Shown here piece by piece: positions 19,580 through 28,744 of a stretch of DNA of 64,000 nt. Source of the DNA: JALYOC01 sp036675345 (GTDB lineage: Bacteria > Myxococcota > Myxococcia > Myxococcales > Myxococcaceae). The notes beneath the pieces were generated by a model. It was not told where the DNA came from and searched no databases. It saw only the letters and a program-made list of their open reading frames with translations. The stretch's first letter is position 1, and each line of letters begins with the position of its first letter. Made by a program: the position numbers and the translations under genes. Location: positions 11,058-75,057 of the forward strand of contig JAKFFE010000046.1 of the NCBI GenBank assembly GCA_036675345.1. The letters run 5' to 3'.

Positions 19580-20131
19580 CTAGAAGCAGCTCCACGGTTC
19601 CAGCGGCACCGCCGGGAGGGGCAGGTGGACCGGGCGCATCGACAGGTCCGGCTTCTGCTCCGCGATGAACCGCCGGACCCCGTCGTCAAAGACCAGTGCC
19701 CCGTCGCCACCTTCCACCCGGAAGCAGCGCGCCTCCGGGTTGCTGGGGCGCCGGGTGCGGAGGTTGTCGAACTGGAGCTGACCGCGGAAGCCGCAGTGTG
19801 GACAGGGCTTCTGCGGCCTGGTCACCACCGGCTCCACCGAGCAGACCGGCCGCACCTGAAGGTACTGGCGACTGCTGGGCCCGAACACGGTGGGCGCCAG
19901 ATCTGCCGCGACGCCCAGCGCCGCCCAGGCCTCGAGCAGGTCGCCGGCGATCAACAACTGCCGGGTGGTGGTGAGGACCACCGGGTTCAGCGGGACGTGC
20001 GGATCGAGTGGCTCGAAGAGCAGTGCGCCCGGCGGCGGGGGCCGATGGTCCCGTCCACATCCGGTGCAGACCTCCAGCGGAGGCTCGGGAAACTGCCGAG
20101 CCGTGGCGGGCTCGACGACGAAGAACAACAT
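19580..20131 (-). CDS. Double-CXXCG motif protein (possible SitI6-like immunity family)
   Basis: A 183-residue soluble protein with two CxxCG motifs, CTGCG near residue 24 and CPHCG near residue 110. This pairing marks the Myxococcus double-CXXCG paralogous family, which includes immunity proteins (SitI6) of the Sit lipoprotein-toxin kin-discrimination system. The start MLFFVVE at 20131 resembles the MxFF start of that family; the GTG at 20158 would add nine residues. No recognisable SitA-type toxin or SitB is next to it, so here it would be an orphan. The assignment is from motif recognition only; a general zinc-binding protein is the alternative. Confidence 0.5.
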   Translation of the reverse strand: MLFFVVEPATARQFPEPPLEVCTGCGRDHRPPPPGALLFEPLDPHVPLNPVVLTTTRQLLIAGDLLEAWAALGVAADLAPTVFGPSSRQYLQVRPVCSVEPVVTRPQKPCPHCGFRGQLQFDNLRTRRPSNPEARCFRVEGGDGALVFDDGVRRFIAEQKPDLSMRPVHLPLPAVPLEPWSCF

Positions 20132-20380
20132 CCCCGCAAGCCCGCTGTCGCGCTGCACCGGCCCAGCCTACTCGCCTGCCGCTCCGGGCGCGCCCCACGC
20201 CGGCGGGTGACCTCCCACGTCTGGAGGTGGCCGTTGGAGGTGGCACCGGAGGGGGTCGTGGCCGCGGGTGCCTGGCGTCCTGAGACAGTGGTGGATTGGC
20301 GACGAAGTGGCAGGCAGTTGCCTGCCTGGACGCTTTCCCCCCGCATCTGCGGCCCGGCGTGGCTATCTGGAGGAGTGGTC

Positions 20381-20812
20381 ATGCTGATTCCCCCTTCGGA
20401 AACGCCAGCGCAGGTCACGGACGACAAGGCGCCGGCGGAGGACGCCCTCTCCACCCTCTGCCGGGCGTGTGGGCTGTGCTGCGACGGCAGCCTGTTCACC
20501 CACGTCCCGCTGGAGCCGGACGAGGTCGCACAGCTGGAGGCGTTGGGGATCCCGATCCAGCACCGGCGCAGCGGGAAGAAGGCGCTGGCCCAGCGCTGCG
20601 CGGCGCTGGAGGGAAAGGACTGCCGGATCTACCAGTCCCGCCCCGGCACCTGCTCCGACTATCGCTGCCTGCTGGCGGATGCGCTGATCGACGGGGAGGT
20701 CACGCTCGAGCAGGCCCAAGCCAAGGTGAAGAAGGCGCAGCACCTGGTCGCCACCGGCCACGCCCGGCGGTTCTTGCGTCGCGAGTTCCGGGGCCGCAAG
20801 GGCCTGGACTGA
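20381..20812 (+). CDS. YkgJ-family Cys-cluster protein
   Basis: A 143-residue protein. Residues 22-36 read LCRACGLCCDGSLF, the CxxCxxCC cluster of the YkgJ family, thought to bind zinc or an iron-sulfur centre. A further Cys set (RCAALEGKDCRIYQSRPGTC...YRC) matches the family's second half. The biochemical role of the family is not established. The ATG at 20381 has a GGAGGAG ribosome site five bases upstream. It converges with the acetyltransferase gene 16 bases away. Confidence 0.8.
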   Translation: MLIPPSETPAQVTDDKAPAEDALSTLCRACGLCCDGSLFTHVPLEPDEVAQLEALGIPIQHRRSGKKALAQRCAALEGKDCRIYQSRPGTCSDYRCLLADALIDGEVTLEQAQAKVKKAQHLVATGHARRFLRREFRGRKGLD

Positions 20813-20828
20813 GTCGGGCCCGGGTCAC

Positions 20829-22037
20829 TCACCGCCCCAGCAGCCGCTTCAGCATCGGCGCGAACTTGAACTTCGCCGAGCAAAGCGCCCGTCCGGTGGT
20901 GGTGCGCGCGAAGACGTACAGCCAGTGGTGGGGGCGCACCTGGTCCGCCCAGGCGGCCTTGTAGGGGGCGTCGTCCCCGAGCAGATCGTATTCGGTCAGC
21001 CCCTGGTTGATCGCGTACCGAAGCATGTCCTCGGTCAGCAGCTGGCCGGGCCCGAAGCGCGCCAGCGCCTCGTCGTAGGCAATCTTCAACGAGAGAAATC
21101 GCCCCCGGTACGCCAGCGCCAGATCCGCGGCGATCGCCTGACCGTTGAGTCGGAGGAAGTGGAGGGACAGGTACCCGCCCCGGGCTGCCGCGTGACAGAG
21201 GTCGCGGTAAAAGGCCCGGGTCTCCGCCTCCAGCGCCATCGCGGTGCCCTCCCTGCCCTTCCAGCCGCTGGCCTCGACGCGGTACAGCTCCTCCATCCGC
21301 TGGTCCAGCTCCGGTCCGCCGGTGAAGTGTTCCAGCGAGATCTCTCCGCTCTCCCCCAAACGGCGGCGGCGCCGGCGCAGGTTTGCCAGCAGGGTGGGGT
21401 CCAGTCGGGTCCGCAGCCCCTCCACAGTGGCGGGCAGGGGCAGATGCCGGGAGCGATTCGCCGACCAGGTCCCGATCGGATGGTTCCGGGCCTCGGCGGC
21501 GAACAGCAGGTTCCAGCAGGCAGCCCCCTCCGCCACGTTCGTCAGCCGCAGCACCTGCCAGCCGGGATCCCGGCCCAGGTGTTCCATGAAGGCGGAGGCC
21601 GCCGCGGCGGGATCGAGCGCAGCGAAGTCGAAGCGGCAGGAGTGGACGTTGCCCGGGGCGCACAGCGCGCGCACTCCGCCCAGCTCCGGGACGCGGGCCT
21701 CCACCAGGGGGAGCACCGCCGCCAACTTCCCCTGCGCATCCCTGGCCACCAGGGTCCGTACCGCGCCCGGGCTGGAGAAGCTCCGAAGCCAGACACTGAC
21801 CAACTCCGGTCGCGAGAACACCTCGTGGGGGATCTGATCCAGCAGCTCGCTCCACTCCCCACCCAGGGCTTCCAGGCGGTCCGGCCCTCGAAGTTCGGAG
21901 ATCTGTAGCCCCGCTGCCTGCCGTCCAAAGAACTGCTCCGCCCGCTGCGGCTGGGTGACCTCGTTGCGCGCTGTCCCACCGACGGTGCGCAGCTGGGTCC
22001 CGGACTGGGCCCTTGATCTCGACTCGTCGATGGGCAA
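20829..22037 (-). CDS. CelD/BcsL-like GNAT acetyltransferase
   Basis: A protein of about 400 residues whose domain runs from LRGPDRLEALGGEWSELLDQ to the C-terminus. The pattern (FSRPELVSVWLRSF, LPLVEARV, LSLHFLRLNGQAIAADLALAY, YDLLGDDAPYKAAWAD) matches the BioF2-like acetyltransferase group that includes CelD/BcsL proteins linked to exopolysaccharide or lipid modification. The N-terminus is uncertain. TTG 22037 is used here, but the frame stays open back to GTG 22202; codons in that extra part are unlike the rest of the gene. It is divergent from the M19-like gene and has no polysaccharide genes nearby. Confidence 0.75.
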   Translation of the reverse strand: MPIDESRSRAQSGTQLRTVGGTARNEVTQPQRAEQFFGRQAAGLQISELRGPDRLEALGGEWSELLDQIPHEVFSRPELVSVWLRSFSSPGAVRTLVARDAQGKLAAVLPLVEARVPELGGVRALCAPGNVHSCRFDFAALDPAAAASAFMEHLGRDPGWQVLRLTNVAEGAACWNLLFAAEARNHPIGTWSANRSRHLPLPATVEGLRTRLDPTLLANLRRRRRRLGESGEISLEHFTGGPELDQRMEELYRVEASGWKGREGTAMALEAETRAFYRDLCHAAARGGYLSLHFLRLNGQAIAADLALAYRGRFLSLKIAYDEALARFGPGQLLTEDMLRYAINQGLTEYDLLGDDAPYKAAWADQVRPHHWLYVFARTTTGRALCSAKFKFAPMLKRLLGR

Positions 22038-22265
22038 GTCCGCTCCGACTGGCTTCCGGCCGGGGAGATTCCCGAACCAAGGGCCCAGAAGTGACGACGA
22101 GACCGGCAATCCGCGACTGCCTCCGGGTCGCAGCGGACTGTCGGTCCAACGGACGCAAGGGAGCAGCGGGATGGGCCCCCGGGTGCGCCGAGCGAGAACC
22201 ACCGAACGCTCCGACCTCTGATCGCGACTGGCGGGAATATCTCCGGGCGCGTTCGTCTCCTCCGC

Positions 22266-25175
22266 ATGATCCGTCCAGTGCTTCTCGTCGCGTTGGTCTC
22301 CGCGTTGTCAGGGCCAGCGCTCGCGCGCGAATCCATCGAAGGGACCCTGGCTGAACCCGAGCTGCGGCTCTTCGGGGATCGCCTGGTCCTTCCCTTGCTG
22401 CGCCCCAGCACCGAGTGGGGCAAGAGCCTCGGCCTGGAGCCGGAGAAGCTTGCCGAGGATGGGTTGGCGATCTCCCTCTCCGACGTGGCGGTCCGCACCG
22501 CCGGCCCAGAGGCGCTGGAGAAGATCCTGGAGGGACTCAAGGGCCAGGGGGAGGACGGCGTCCGCCTCGCCGAGCACCTGCGGGCCCTCAGTGAGACCCC
22601 GGAGGTCGAGGTCCGGCTGGAGCTGTTGCTCAAGGTGCTGGAGTCCCAGCCCGGATCGGAGGGGCTGCTGAAGCTGGTCCACCAGGTGCGGGTCAAGCCC
22701 ACCGAGGTCCTGTTCTCCCTCAACGAGCTTGATCCCACCCTCGCCGATCGCATCGGCTTCCCGGAGGTGGGTGACCTGTGGGGGGTCCACTTCTTCCCCT
22801 GGCTGCCCCCGGTGCTGGAGCGCCTGAGGGATCCGGACAAGGTCCCCCAGCACTGGGAGATGGACCTCGAGCAGGTCGTCCAGAAGACCGGGTGCCTGTC
22901 GGTGGTGCCCGGCGTCCCCACCGCGGATGAGATCTACAAGCTCACCGCCACCGTCGCCGATCCGTTCACCGTGGAGATCGGCTGGGAGGGAGTGCCCCCC
23001 AACGGCGCCATCCCCCCCGGAGGCTCCCGGCTCCTCTACGGCCCGGACGAGTTCGTCCTCCAGGGAGGCCGCGCCTACAACCTTCCCTTCCCGAACCTGT
23101 ACTCGTTCTGGGGCGGCCTCAACCGCTTCGCCCATGCCGACCACCCGCTGGTCCCGAACCAGTTCTACAAGTACTGCGTCTACTCCCGGCGCAACGGGCT
23201 GGAGGTGGCGCGCCGCCGCGTCGACGTGACGATGCCCGACGCTCCTCCGCCCGCGCTGTCGTTGTCCGCCACCGTCCTGGGAACCCGCGCGGTCCGGCTG
23301 AACTGGACCCCGCCTCCGCCCCCGATGAACGGTGGGCTGTTCCTCTCGCGCTACGAGCTGTTCCGCGACGGGCAGAAGGTCCACGAGCTGACCTGGGGTG
23401 GCTCGGGGAACGCCAACCTCCCCACCTCCTACGTCGACGATCCCCGGGGCATCCGCGGCGCCCACAACTATGAGCTGGTCGCGCACTGGAGCTGGACCGC
23501 GGCCACCTCCACCGCCTCGGCATCGATCACCCTTCCCCGTCTGGTGGGGCTGGCCGACACCCACAATCACCAGTTCTCGAACCTGGGGTTCGGTGGCGAG
23601 CTGTTCCACGGCGACCCGAGGGGGCCGCTCTCCTCCCTGGACGAGTGCTCCATCCATGGGATCAACCCGCTGGACACCACCTTGTCCTCGCATGACTTCG
23701 TCAACGCCGGGGTGAGCATGGGGCGCAACCTTCCCTTCCACTTCCGGGCCGGGTTCCCGGACTTCCTGGAGTGGCCGCGCTACGACGACTTCACCCACCA
23801 GCAGGTCCACAAGGAGTGGCTCAAGCGCGCCTGGGAGGGCGGCCTGCGCCTGATGGTGATGCTGGCGGTGACCAGCGAGCCCTTGTGCGAGGCGAACTCC
23901 CTGCTGGCGATCGGCCCCGCGGCCGGCCGCACCTGCCAGGACATGGAGAACGTACTGGCGCAGATCGACGCCGCCAAGCAGCTGGAGACGGAGATCGCCA
24001 GCGAGGGCGGCTGGTACGACGTCGTCTACACCGCCGCCGAGGCCCGCGACGCAATCCTCCACGGACGGCTGGCGGTGGTGCTGGGCCTGGAGGTGGATCA
24101 GCTGTTCGACTGCAACAGCGGGAATCCCAACTGCAGCGATCCGTCCTTCCTGGCCACCGAGGTCGCCAAGCTGCGGGCGGCGGGGATCCGACACGTGTTC
24201 CCGATCCACCTCACCGACAACGCCTTCGGCGGGGCCGCCGTCTACAACGACTTCTTCAACCTCTCCAACCGGTGGGTCAACGGCTCCTTCTTCGGGGTGA
24301 CCGACTGCTCCACCCTCCCCAACCCCACCAGCCCGGCGATCACCTTCCAGCTCAGCGGCCTACAGCCGAACAGCCTGTCCCAGGCCTTGGTGGACGGGCT
24401 GGGAACGGGCTTGGCGCCTGCCTACCCGACCTCCTTCGCGCACTGCAACGCCACCGGCCTCACCACTCCTGGGCAGACCCTGCTCACCGAGCTGATGCGC
24501 CGCAAGCTGATCATCGACGTGGACCACATGAGCGATCAGGCGACCCAGGCGACTGTCGTGGCGGCGGAGAGCGCCAACTACCCGCTGATCGCCGGCCACA
24601 CCGGCTTCAACGCGCTGTCGATCTCACCCCACTCCTCGCACGAGGCCAACCTCGACGACGCGACACTGGCGCGAATCCGGGCCCTGGGGGGACTGGTCAG
24701 CGTGAACATCCGGCAGGGGGCGGTGGGGGAGACCGCCGAGTTCGACGCGGCGGCCCACGGGCTGACCCCGGTGGCCCACGACTGCGATGAGTCGGTGACC
24801 GCCTTCGCCCAGGCCTACTGCCATGCGGTGGCGCAGATGCAGGGCCTCCCGGTGGGGATTGGCACCGACTTTAATGGCCTCAACGGGCTGCCCCCGCCGC
24901 GGTTCGGCGCCGCGGCCTGCAAGGGCGCCGGTCCGGGCACCGGCCCGATGGTCAGCTACCCGTTCACCGATCGGCGGGGAGTGACCTTCAACCGGCAGGT
25001 GTCCGGGGCGCGGACCTTCGACATCAACTTCACCGGGGTCGCCCACGCCGGGATGCTCCCGGACTTCATCCAGGAGCTCCGCACCGTGGGCCTCTCCGAC
25101 TCGGAGCTGCAGCCGCTCTACGAGTCCGCGGATCGCTACCTGGAGATGTGGGAGAAGATCGACGCCCGGCCGTAG
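22266..25175 (+). CDS. Exported M19 dipeptidase-like protein with fibronectin III-like domain
   Basis: A 969-residue protein with an N-terminal signal peptide (PVLLVALVSALSGPALA). The first 320 residues are a helical region of unknown type. Residues 320-425 look like a fibronectin type III module (LSLSATVLGTRAVRLNWTPPPPP). The C-terminal 540 residues resemble the membrane-dipeptidase (M19) amidohydrolase fold: metal-ligand start LADTHNHQF, IIDVDHMSDQATQATV, LIAGHTGFNAL and VGIGTDFNGLNG. M19 enzymes are zinc dipeptidases. Large loops (for example around 435-500) are inserted compared with the short family members. It probably acts outside the inner membrane. Substrate unknown. Confidence 0.78.
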   Translation: MIRPVLLVALVSALSGPALARESIEGTLAEPELRLFGDRLVLPLLRPSTEWGKSLGLEPEKLAEDGLAISLSDVAVRTAGPEALEKILEGLKGQGEDGVRLAEHLRALSETPEVEVRLELLLKVLESQPGSEGLLKLVHQVRVKPTEVLFSLNELDPTLADRIGFPEVGDLWGVHFFPWLPPVLERLRDPDKVPQHWEMDLEQVVQKTGCLSVVPGVPTADEIYKLTATVADPFTVEIGWEGVPPNGAIPPGGSRLLYGPDEFVLQGGRAYNLPFPNLYSFWGGLNRFAHADHPLVPNQFYKYCVYSRRNGLEVARRRVDVTMPDAPPPALSLSATVLGTRAVRLNWTPPPPPMNGGLFLSRYELFRDGQKVHELTWGGSGNANLPTSYVDDPRGIRGAHNYELVAHWSWTAATSTASASITLPRLVGLADTHNHQFSNLGFGGELFHGDPRGPLSSLDECSIHGINPLDTTLSSHDFVNAGVSMGRNLPFHFRAGFPDFLEWPRYDDFTHQQVHKEWLKRAWEGGLRLMVMLAVTSEPLCEANSLLAIGPAAGRTCQDMENVLAQIDAAKQLETEIASEGGWYDVVYTAAEARDAILHGRLAVVLGLEVDQLFDCNSGNPNCSDPSFLATEVAKLRAAGIRHVFPIHLTDNAFGGAAVYNDFFNLSNRWVNGSFFGVTDCSTLPNPTSPAITFQLSGLQPNSLSQALVDGLGTGLAPAYPTSFAHCNATGLTTPGQTLLTELMRRKLIIDVDHMSDQATQATVVAAESANYPLIAGHTGFNALSISPHSSHEANLDDATLARIRALGGLVSVNIRQGAVGETAEFDAAAHGLTPVAHDCDESVTAFAQAYCHAVAQMQGLPVGIGTDFNGLNGLPPPRFGAAACKGAGPGTGPMVSYPFTDRRGVTFNRQVSGARTFDINFTGVAHAGMLPDFIQELRTVGLSDSELQPLYESADRYLEMWEKIDARP

Positions 25176-25206
25176 CCGGGGTCGATGGCCAGGTGGCCGG
25201 CTACGG
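25170..25206. terminator. Inverted repeat spanning both stop codons of convergent genes
   Basis: CCGTAGCCGG (25170-25179) and its exact reverse complement CCGGCTACGG (25197-25206) flank a 17-base loop. The left arm contains the stop of the M19-like gene and the right arm the stop of the minus-strand lipoprotein gene. It would form the same hairpin in either transcript, without a T tract. Confidence 0.55.
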
Positions 25207-26871
25207 GGCGTAGTAGCTGACGGTCAGCGAGGCCGCGTACCCGTCGGTGGACTCGCCCACCTTGAAGTTGGTCCAGCCCGCGGCGGTGGAGAAGTTCTCG
25301 GTGGAGCAGCGGACGCGGAACTGGGCGTAGCGCTGGGGGGAGACCGCGCTGCCGTCCCACTCCGCGAAGTGCTGGAGAAAGAAGGGCCGCACGTCGGCGG
25401 TGTGAGCGCTGTAGATGGTCTGGACCTGGTTGGTGATCGGGATGGTGGTCGTCAGCCCGGCCCCTCCCGGACATCCGTCTGACGACGGACAGGCGGCGAT
25501 TGCTCCCACGTTGAAGTCCGCCTCCTCCAGGGTGGTGCCGTACTCGATGCTCTCCCCGATGATCGGCCCCTTGGGGGTCGTCCACGGGTTGTTGGTGCCT
25601 TCGGTGCCCTGCCACAGCGCCAGAGAGACGGACTGGAAGAGGAGGGGGGTGTTCGCGAACACAGCGGTCATGTCGAACGCGAGGTAGGTGCGAACCAACT
25701 GGGAGGTGCTGGTGCCCACCGTGGAGCTGGTGTAGCCCTGGAACAGCTCCCCCCCGGAGGGGTACTTGCGCACCTCGCCGTCGAGGGTGGCGTTCGAAAA
25801 GAGGGTGGAGGTGACGAACCGCCAGGTCCGGTAGGTCCGGGTCACCTGGGCGGAGAGCGGATTGCCCGCCGCATCCTTGGCGCCGGTGCTGATCCTCCAG
25901 CCGACGTCGGTCTGCAGCGCGGCCGCCGGAGAGAGGGAGAAGGTGACGGTGGTGTGGTCGGGAGACCACACAAAACCGACCGGGGTAATTCCTCCCGGGC
26001 TGGTGACCGCGATTGCAGCCTGCACCGAGGTGGGGTCCATCGACTCCGAGAAGGTGACGGTCAACGTCTGGGCAGGATCGATCCCCACCGCCAGATTCAC
26101 CGGCAGGTTGCTGACCACGGAGGGCGCGGTGGTGTCGGGAGTGGCGCCGGTGGTGAAGCTGTAGCTGAACGGCGCGGCCACCGGCAGGCCTGCCACGTCG
26201 GTGACGGCGGTGGTGACCGAGATCGTGTACTGGGTGTCCGGGCTGAACGTCACCGTCGGGTGGGTGCAGAGCGCCCGGGTGCCCGAGTCCTCCATCACCC
26301 AGCTGCAGGCGCCGTCCGCGGGCTCCACCACGATGCCGGCGGCCACCGAGGTCACGTCCATCGGCTCGGAGAAGGTGATGCTGGGGGCGGAGTTCGGCGA
26401 GACGTTGGTCGCGCCGTCTTGAGGGGTAGCGGAGACCACCGTGGGTGCGGTGGCATCGACCACGGTGCGGAACGAGAGCGTGGTGGGCGACTTTAGCGGG
26501 AGGCCGTTGGCGCCGGCCCCCGAGAGCTGGACGGTGTACGCAGTGTCGTCCGCGTAGCGGGGTGCGTTCGGGAACGAGACCTCGGTGCCCTCCCCGTTCC
26601 ACTGGGGTGCGCCCAACTGGGTGGCGGGGGTGAGGACCGCGGAGAAGCCCGCCGGATCCACGCGGGAGTCGAAGGTCAGGGTCAGCTTGTCATGCACCCC
26701 GGCCACGTTGGTGCCTGCGGCGGGGATGCTGTGCACCAGCAGCGGGCCGCTGGGCTCGCGGCAGTTGCCGGCGGCGTAGCAGTCTTCGTAGGCGGTCTCG
26801 AAGTCGAAGCAGCCGGCCACCGACAGCGCGGTCCCGATCAGCAACAGTCCCCTCGTCGTCCTGGTCCTCAT
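25201..26871 (-). CDS. Lipoprotein with bacterial Ig-like domains
   Basis: A 556-residue protein with a lipobox at LSVAGC (about residue 21). Three successive Ig-like (Big_5 type) modules follow, each with the DGATNVSPxSxPxITFSEPMD kind of pattern, at about 45-145, 150-255 and 255-350. The last 200 residues are a beta-rich domain (TLDGEVRKYPSGGELF, RTYLAFDM) similar to DNRLRE-type surface modules. It likely sits on the outer membrane and has an adhesive or structural role. Its ATG overlaps the stop of the upstream gene by one base (TGATG), so the two are translationally coupled. Confidence 0.82.
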   Translation of the reverse strand: MRTRTTRGLLLIGTALSVAGCFDFETAYEDCYAAGNCREPSGPLLVHSIPAAGTNVAGVHDKLTLTFDSRVDPAGFSAVLTPATQLGAPQWNGEGTEVSFPNAPRYADDTAYTVQLSGAGANGLPLKSPTTLSFRTVVDATAPTVVSATPQDGATNVSPNSAPSITFSEPMDVTSVAAGIVVEPADGACSWVMEDSGTRALCTHPTVTFSPDTQYTISVTTAVTDVAGLPVAAPFSYSFTTGATPDTTAPSVVSNLPVNLAVGIDPAQTLTVTFSESMDPTSVQAAIAVTSPGGITPVGFVWSPDHTTVTFSLSPAAALQTDVGWRISTGAKDAAGNPLSAQVTRTYRTWRFVTSTLFSNATLDGEVRKYPSGGELFQGYTSSTVGTSTSQLVRTYLAFDMTAVFANTPLLFQSVSLALWQGTEGTNNPWTTPKGPIIGESIEYGTTLEEADFNVGAIAACPSSDGCPGGAGLTTTIPITNQVQTIYSAHTADVRPFFLQHFAEWDGSAVSPQRYAQFRVRCSTENFSTAAGWTNFKVGESTDGYAASLTVSYYAP

Positions 26872-27692
26872 CAGAAGGCCCCCCTGATTGCGATCGATCC
26901 ACCGCCCGGACCCACCGCCAGCCCGGCTTCAATCACCGCTTCGTTGCCGAGGAAGAAGAAGCCGGCGGCAGTGGCCAACGCAGCCGCTCCCACCCCAAAA
27001 CCGACCAGCGAGACGGTCTGCCAGGTCTGCCCCTCGCTTCTCAGCTGGCTGGGCACCGGTTCGATCAGGGTGCCTCCGGCGCGGAGCGCATCGTAGCGGT
27101 CCTTGGCCTGAAGGTAGGCCACTGCCCCTCCGGCAACCGCCACCGCCCCGGCCGCCGCCGGGATCCAGGCCAGCCGCTTGAGGCCGGTGCGCTCGGTGGA
27201 GGTGCCCAGGGCCTGCACCGGAAGCCCGTCCCCGCGCACTCCCGCGGTGGTCTCCGCGGCCAGCTTGGGAGCGATCGAAGAGAAGGCATCCAGGATGGTG
27301 TCTTCCGAGCTGCCGGTGATCACCGCCGAGGAGACCCGCTCACCGTTCCGGGTGAGGACGATCCGCACCGACAGCCGATACTTGTCTCCGACCTTGGCGA
27401 CATCCCCCAGCATCAGCGCATCCGAACCCAGGGCGTCCGCCAGCTCGATCGCACAGGAGGAGCTCTCCTCCCCGCAGCCCAGCAACTGGCGCTGACGCTC
27501 ATTTCCCAGCAGCGCCTGGATCTCGCTCCGGGTGATCACCTTCAGGCTCCGGAAGGCCAGCTGCTGCGCCAGCTGATCGGAGTAGAAGTCGCCAGCCTTC
27601 TGATCCAGTCCGCGCACCGAGAACCCCGGCGCGGCCACCCGGACTGGAGACGCCGACAAGGTGGCGGTGAGCAAGAGGGTCAGGACCATCAT
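26871..27692 (-). CDS. Uncharacterised exported protein with C-terminal membrane helices
   Basis: A 273-residue protein. Residues 1-18 are a signal peptide (MMVLTLLLTATLSASPVRVA). The periplasmic part (residues 20-170; SVRGLDQKAGDFYSDQLAQQ and LGSDALMLGDVAKVGDKYRL) resembles the repeatedly seen myxobacterial group that combines a CsgG/FlgO-like fold with a pseudo-TPR start, but I am not certain. Two hydrophobic helices follow (LAWIPAAAGAVAVAGGAVAYL and LVGFGVGAAALATAAGFFFL). It precedes the Ig-like lipoprotein, with TGATG overlap, so both proteins are likely made together. ATG 27692 is preferred over the upstream GTG because it lies eight bases after a TACCGT box. Confidence 0.72.
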   Translation of the reverse strand: MMVLTLLLTATLSASPVRVAAPGFSVRGLDQKAGDFYSDQLAQQLAFRSLKVITRSEIQALLGNERQRQLLGCGEESSSCAIELADALGSDALMLGDVAKVGDKYRLSVRIVLTRNGERVSSAVITGSSEDTILDAFSSIAPKLAAETTAGVRGDGLPVQALGTSTERTGLKRLAWIPAAAGAVAVAGGAVAYLQAKDRYDALRAGGTLIEPVPSQLRSEGQTWQTVSLVGFGVGAAALATAAGFFFLGNEAVIEAGLAVGPGGGSIAIRGAF

Positions 27693-27700
27693 GCGCGGGG

Positions 27701-27706
27701 ACGGTA
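27701..27706 (-). promoter_or_regulatory. Possible -10 element (TACCGT) for the two-gene exported-protein operon
   Basis: On the minus strand TACCGT ends eight bases before the ATG at 27692. No ribosome site intervenes, as expected for a leaderless transcript. Confidence 0.45.
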
Positions 27707-27782
27707 GCACGGGCCAGGCCGGCCCCGCTCGCGGGCCAGCCAGGGAACCCGGGCGGCGTTATGCAGCCGCGGAGCGGACCGC

Positions 27783-27788
27783 TACAGT
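27783..27788 (+). promoter_or_regulatory. Possible -10 element (TACAGT) for the lipoprotein at 27798
   Basis: TACAGT ends nine bases before the ATG at 27798. TTATGC at 27759-27764 is a weak -35 candidate with an 18-base spacer. The identical hexamer at the same distance precedes the beta-propeller lipoprotein gene at 44716. Confidence 0.5.
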
Positions 27789-27797
27789 GCTGAGCCG

Positions 27798-28712
27798 ATG
27801 CGTCCTTCTCGCCCGTGCTCCAACCGGTCTCTTGCTATCCTCGCCGCAGTCCTCTCGCTCACCGGTTGTCGTGGCTGTGGCGACAACGGGAGCGATCCCG
27901 AACGCACCGTCTGCGAGACCGCCCAGCCCTACCCGGCGATGGCGGTCCGCTGGGGCCCGATGCCCGCCGGGGACTCCTCGTCGGACGCGGTGGCGTTGGC
28001 GATTCCGGTCGCGTCCAACACCACCTCCGCCGCGCCGATGCTCGACTTCAGCTACGCGGTGCCGTTCTCCGGTGGGCCGCTGAACGGCGTGCGGATTGCG
28101 ATCGGCGAGACCTGCTACTTCGAGGTCCCGATCGATCGGTCCCGCGCGGACGACTCCTCCGATCCGGAAGAATGGGATTCGACCCTCGAAGAGGCGATCT
28201 CGCGGGCGATCGATGCCAGCGCGACGGAGGGCACCCTCTACATCAGCGGCGAGGTCTCCGAATGGCTGAACCTGCCGGATGCGGTCGCCGCCGACTACGG
28301 GTTCCAGGTCCGGGGGGATGACAACCGTTGGAGCCCGACGGAAGCGGGCGGGCGGCTCACCCTCTGCACCGAAGAGGACGACTGCAGCCCCGGCGGTGGC
28401 GGCGGCGGAGCACTGGCCAGCTGCAGCAACCAGGACGCCTGCCTGGAGCTCACTGGCGGCGAGGTGGCCCCGTTCCAGACGCAATGCGAGGGCGAGGGCG
28501 ACGGCAGCATCTTCCGTACCGGCCCCTGCCCCAGCAACGGCGGTGGCCCCACCTGCCTGGACGCGACCATCACCTCCAGCGGAGTGCGGCTGCCCGCCAA
28601 CGTCTACTGGGCCGCGGACTTCTGCTCGCGCAACCCGCACATCGATACCCAGACCACCTGCACCGCTGATCTCGGCGGCACGCCGTCCGGGACCCACTGC
28701 TCGCCTCCGTAG
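27798..28712 (+). CDS. Uncharacterised lipoprotein
   Basis: A 304-residue protein with a lipobox at LSLTGC (residue 24) followed by RGCGDNG. The mature part is acidic and Cys-containing, with a beta-rich N-terminal half (MAVRWGPMPAGDSSSDAVAL, CYFEVPIDRS) and a C-terminal half with regularly spaced Cys (CTEEDDCSPGGGGGGALASC, CEGEGDGSIFRTGPC, CLDATITSSG). Probably a surface lipoprotein with disulfides. Family not recognised. It is divergent from the gene at 27692 and convergent with the kinase gene. Confidence 0.75.
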   Translation: MRPSRPCSNRSLAILAAVLSLTGCRGCGDNGSDPERTVCETAQPYPAMAVRWGPMPAGDSSSDAVALAIPVASNTTSAAPMLDFSYAVPFSGGPLNGVRIAIGETCYFEVPIDRSRADDSSDPEEWDSTLEEAISRAIDASATEGTLYISGEVSEWLNLPDAVAADYGFQVRGDDNRWSPTEAGGRLTLCTEEDDCSPGGGGGGALASCSNQDACLELTGGEVAPFQTQCEGEGDGSIFRTGPCPSNGGGPTCLDATITSSGVRLPANVYWAADFCSRNPHIDTQTTCTADLGGTPSGTHCSPP

Positions 28713-28744
28713 ACCCGGAGTCGGGCCGCGGTCCGCGCCCAGCG

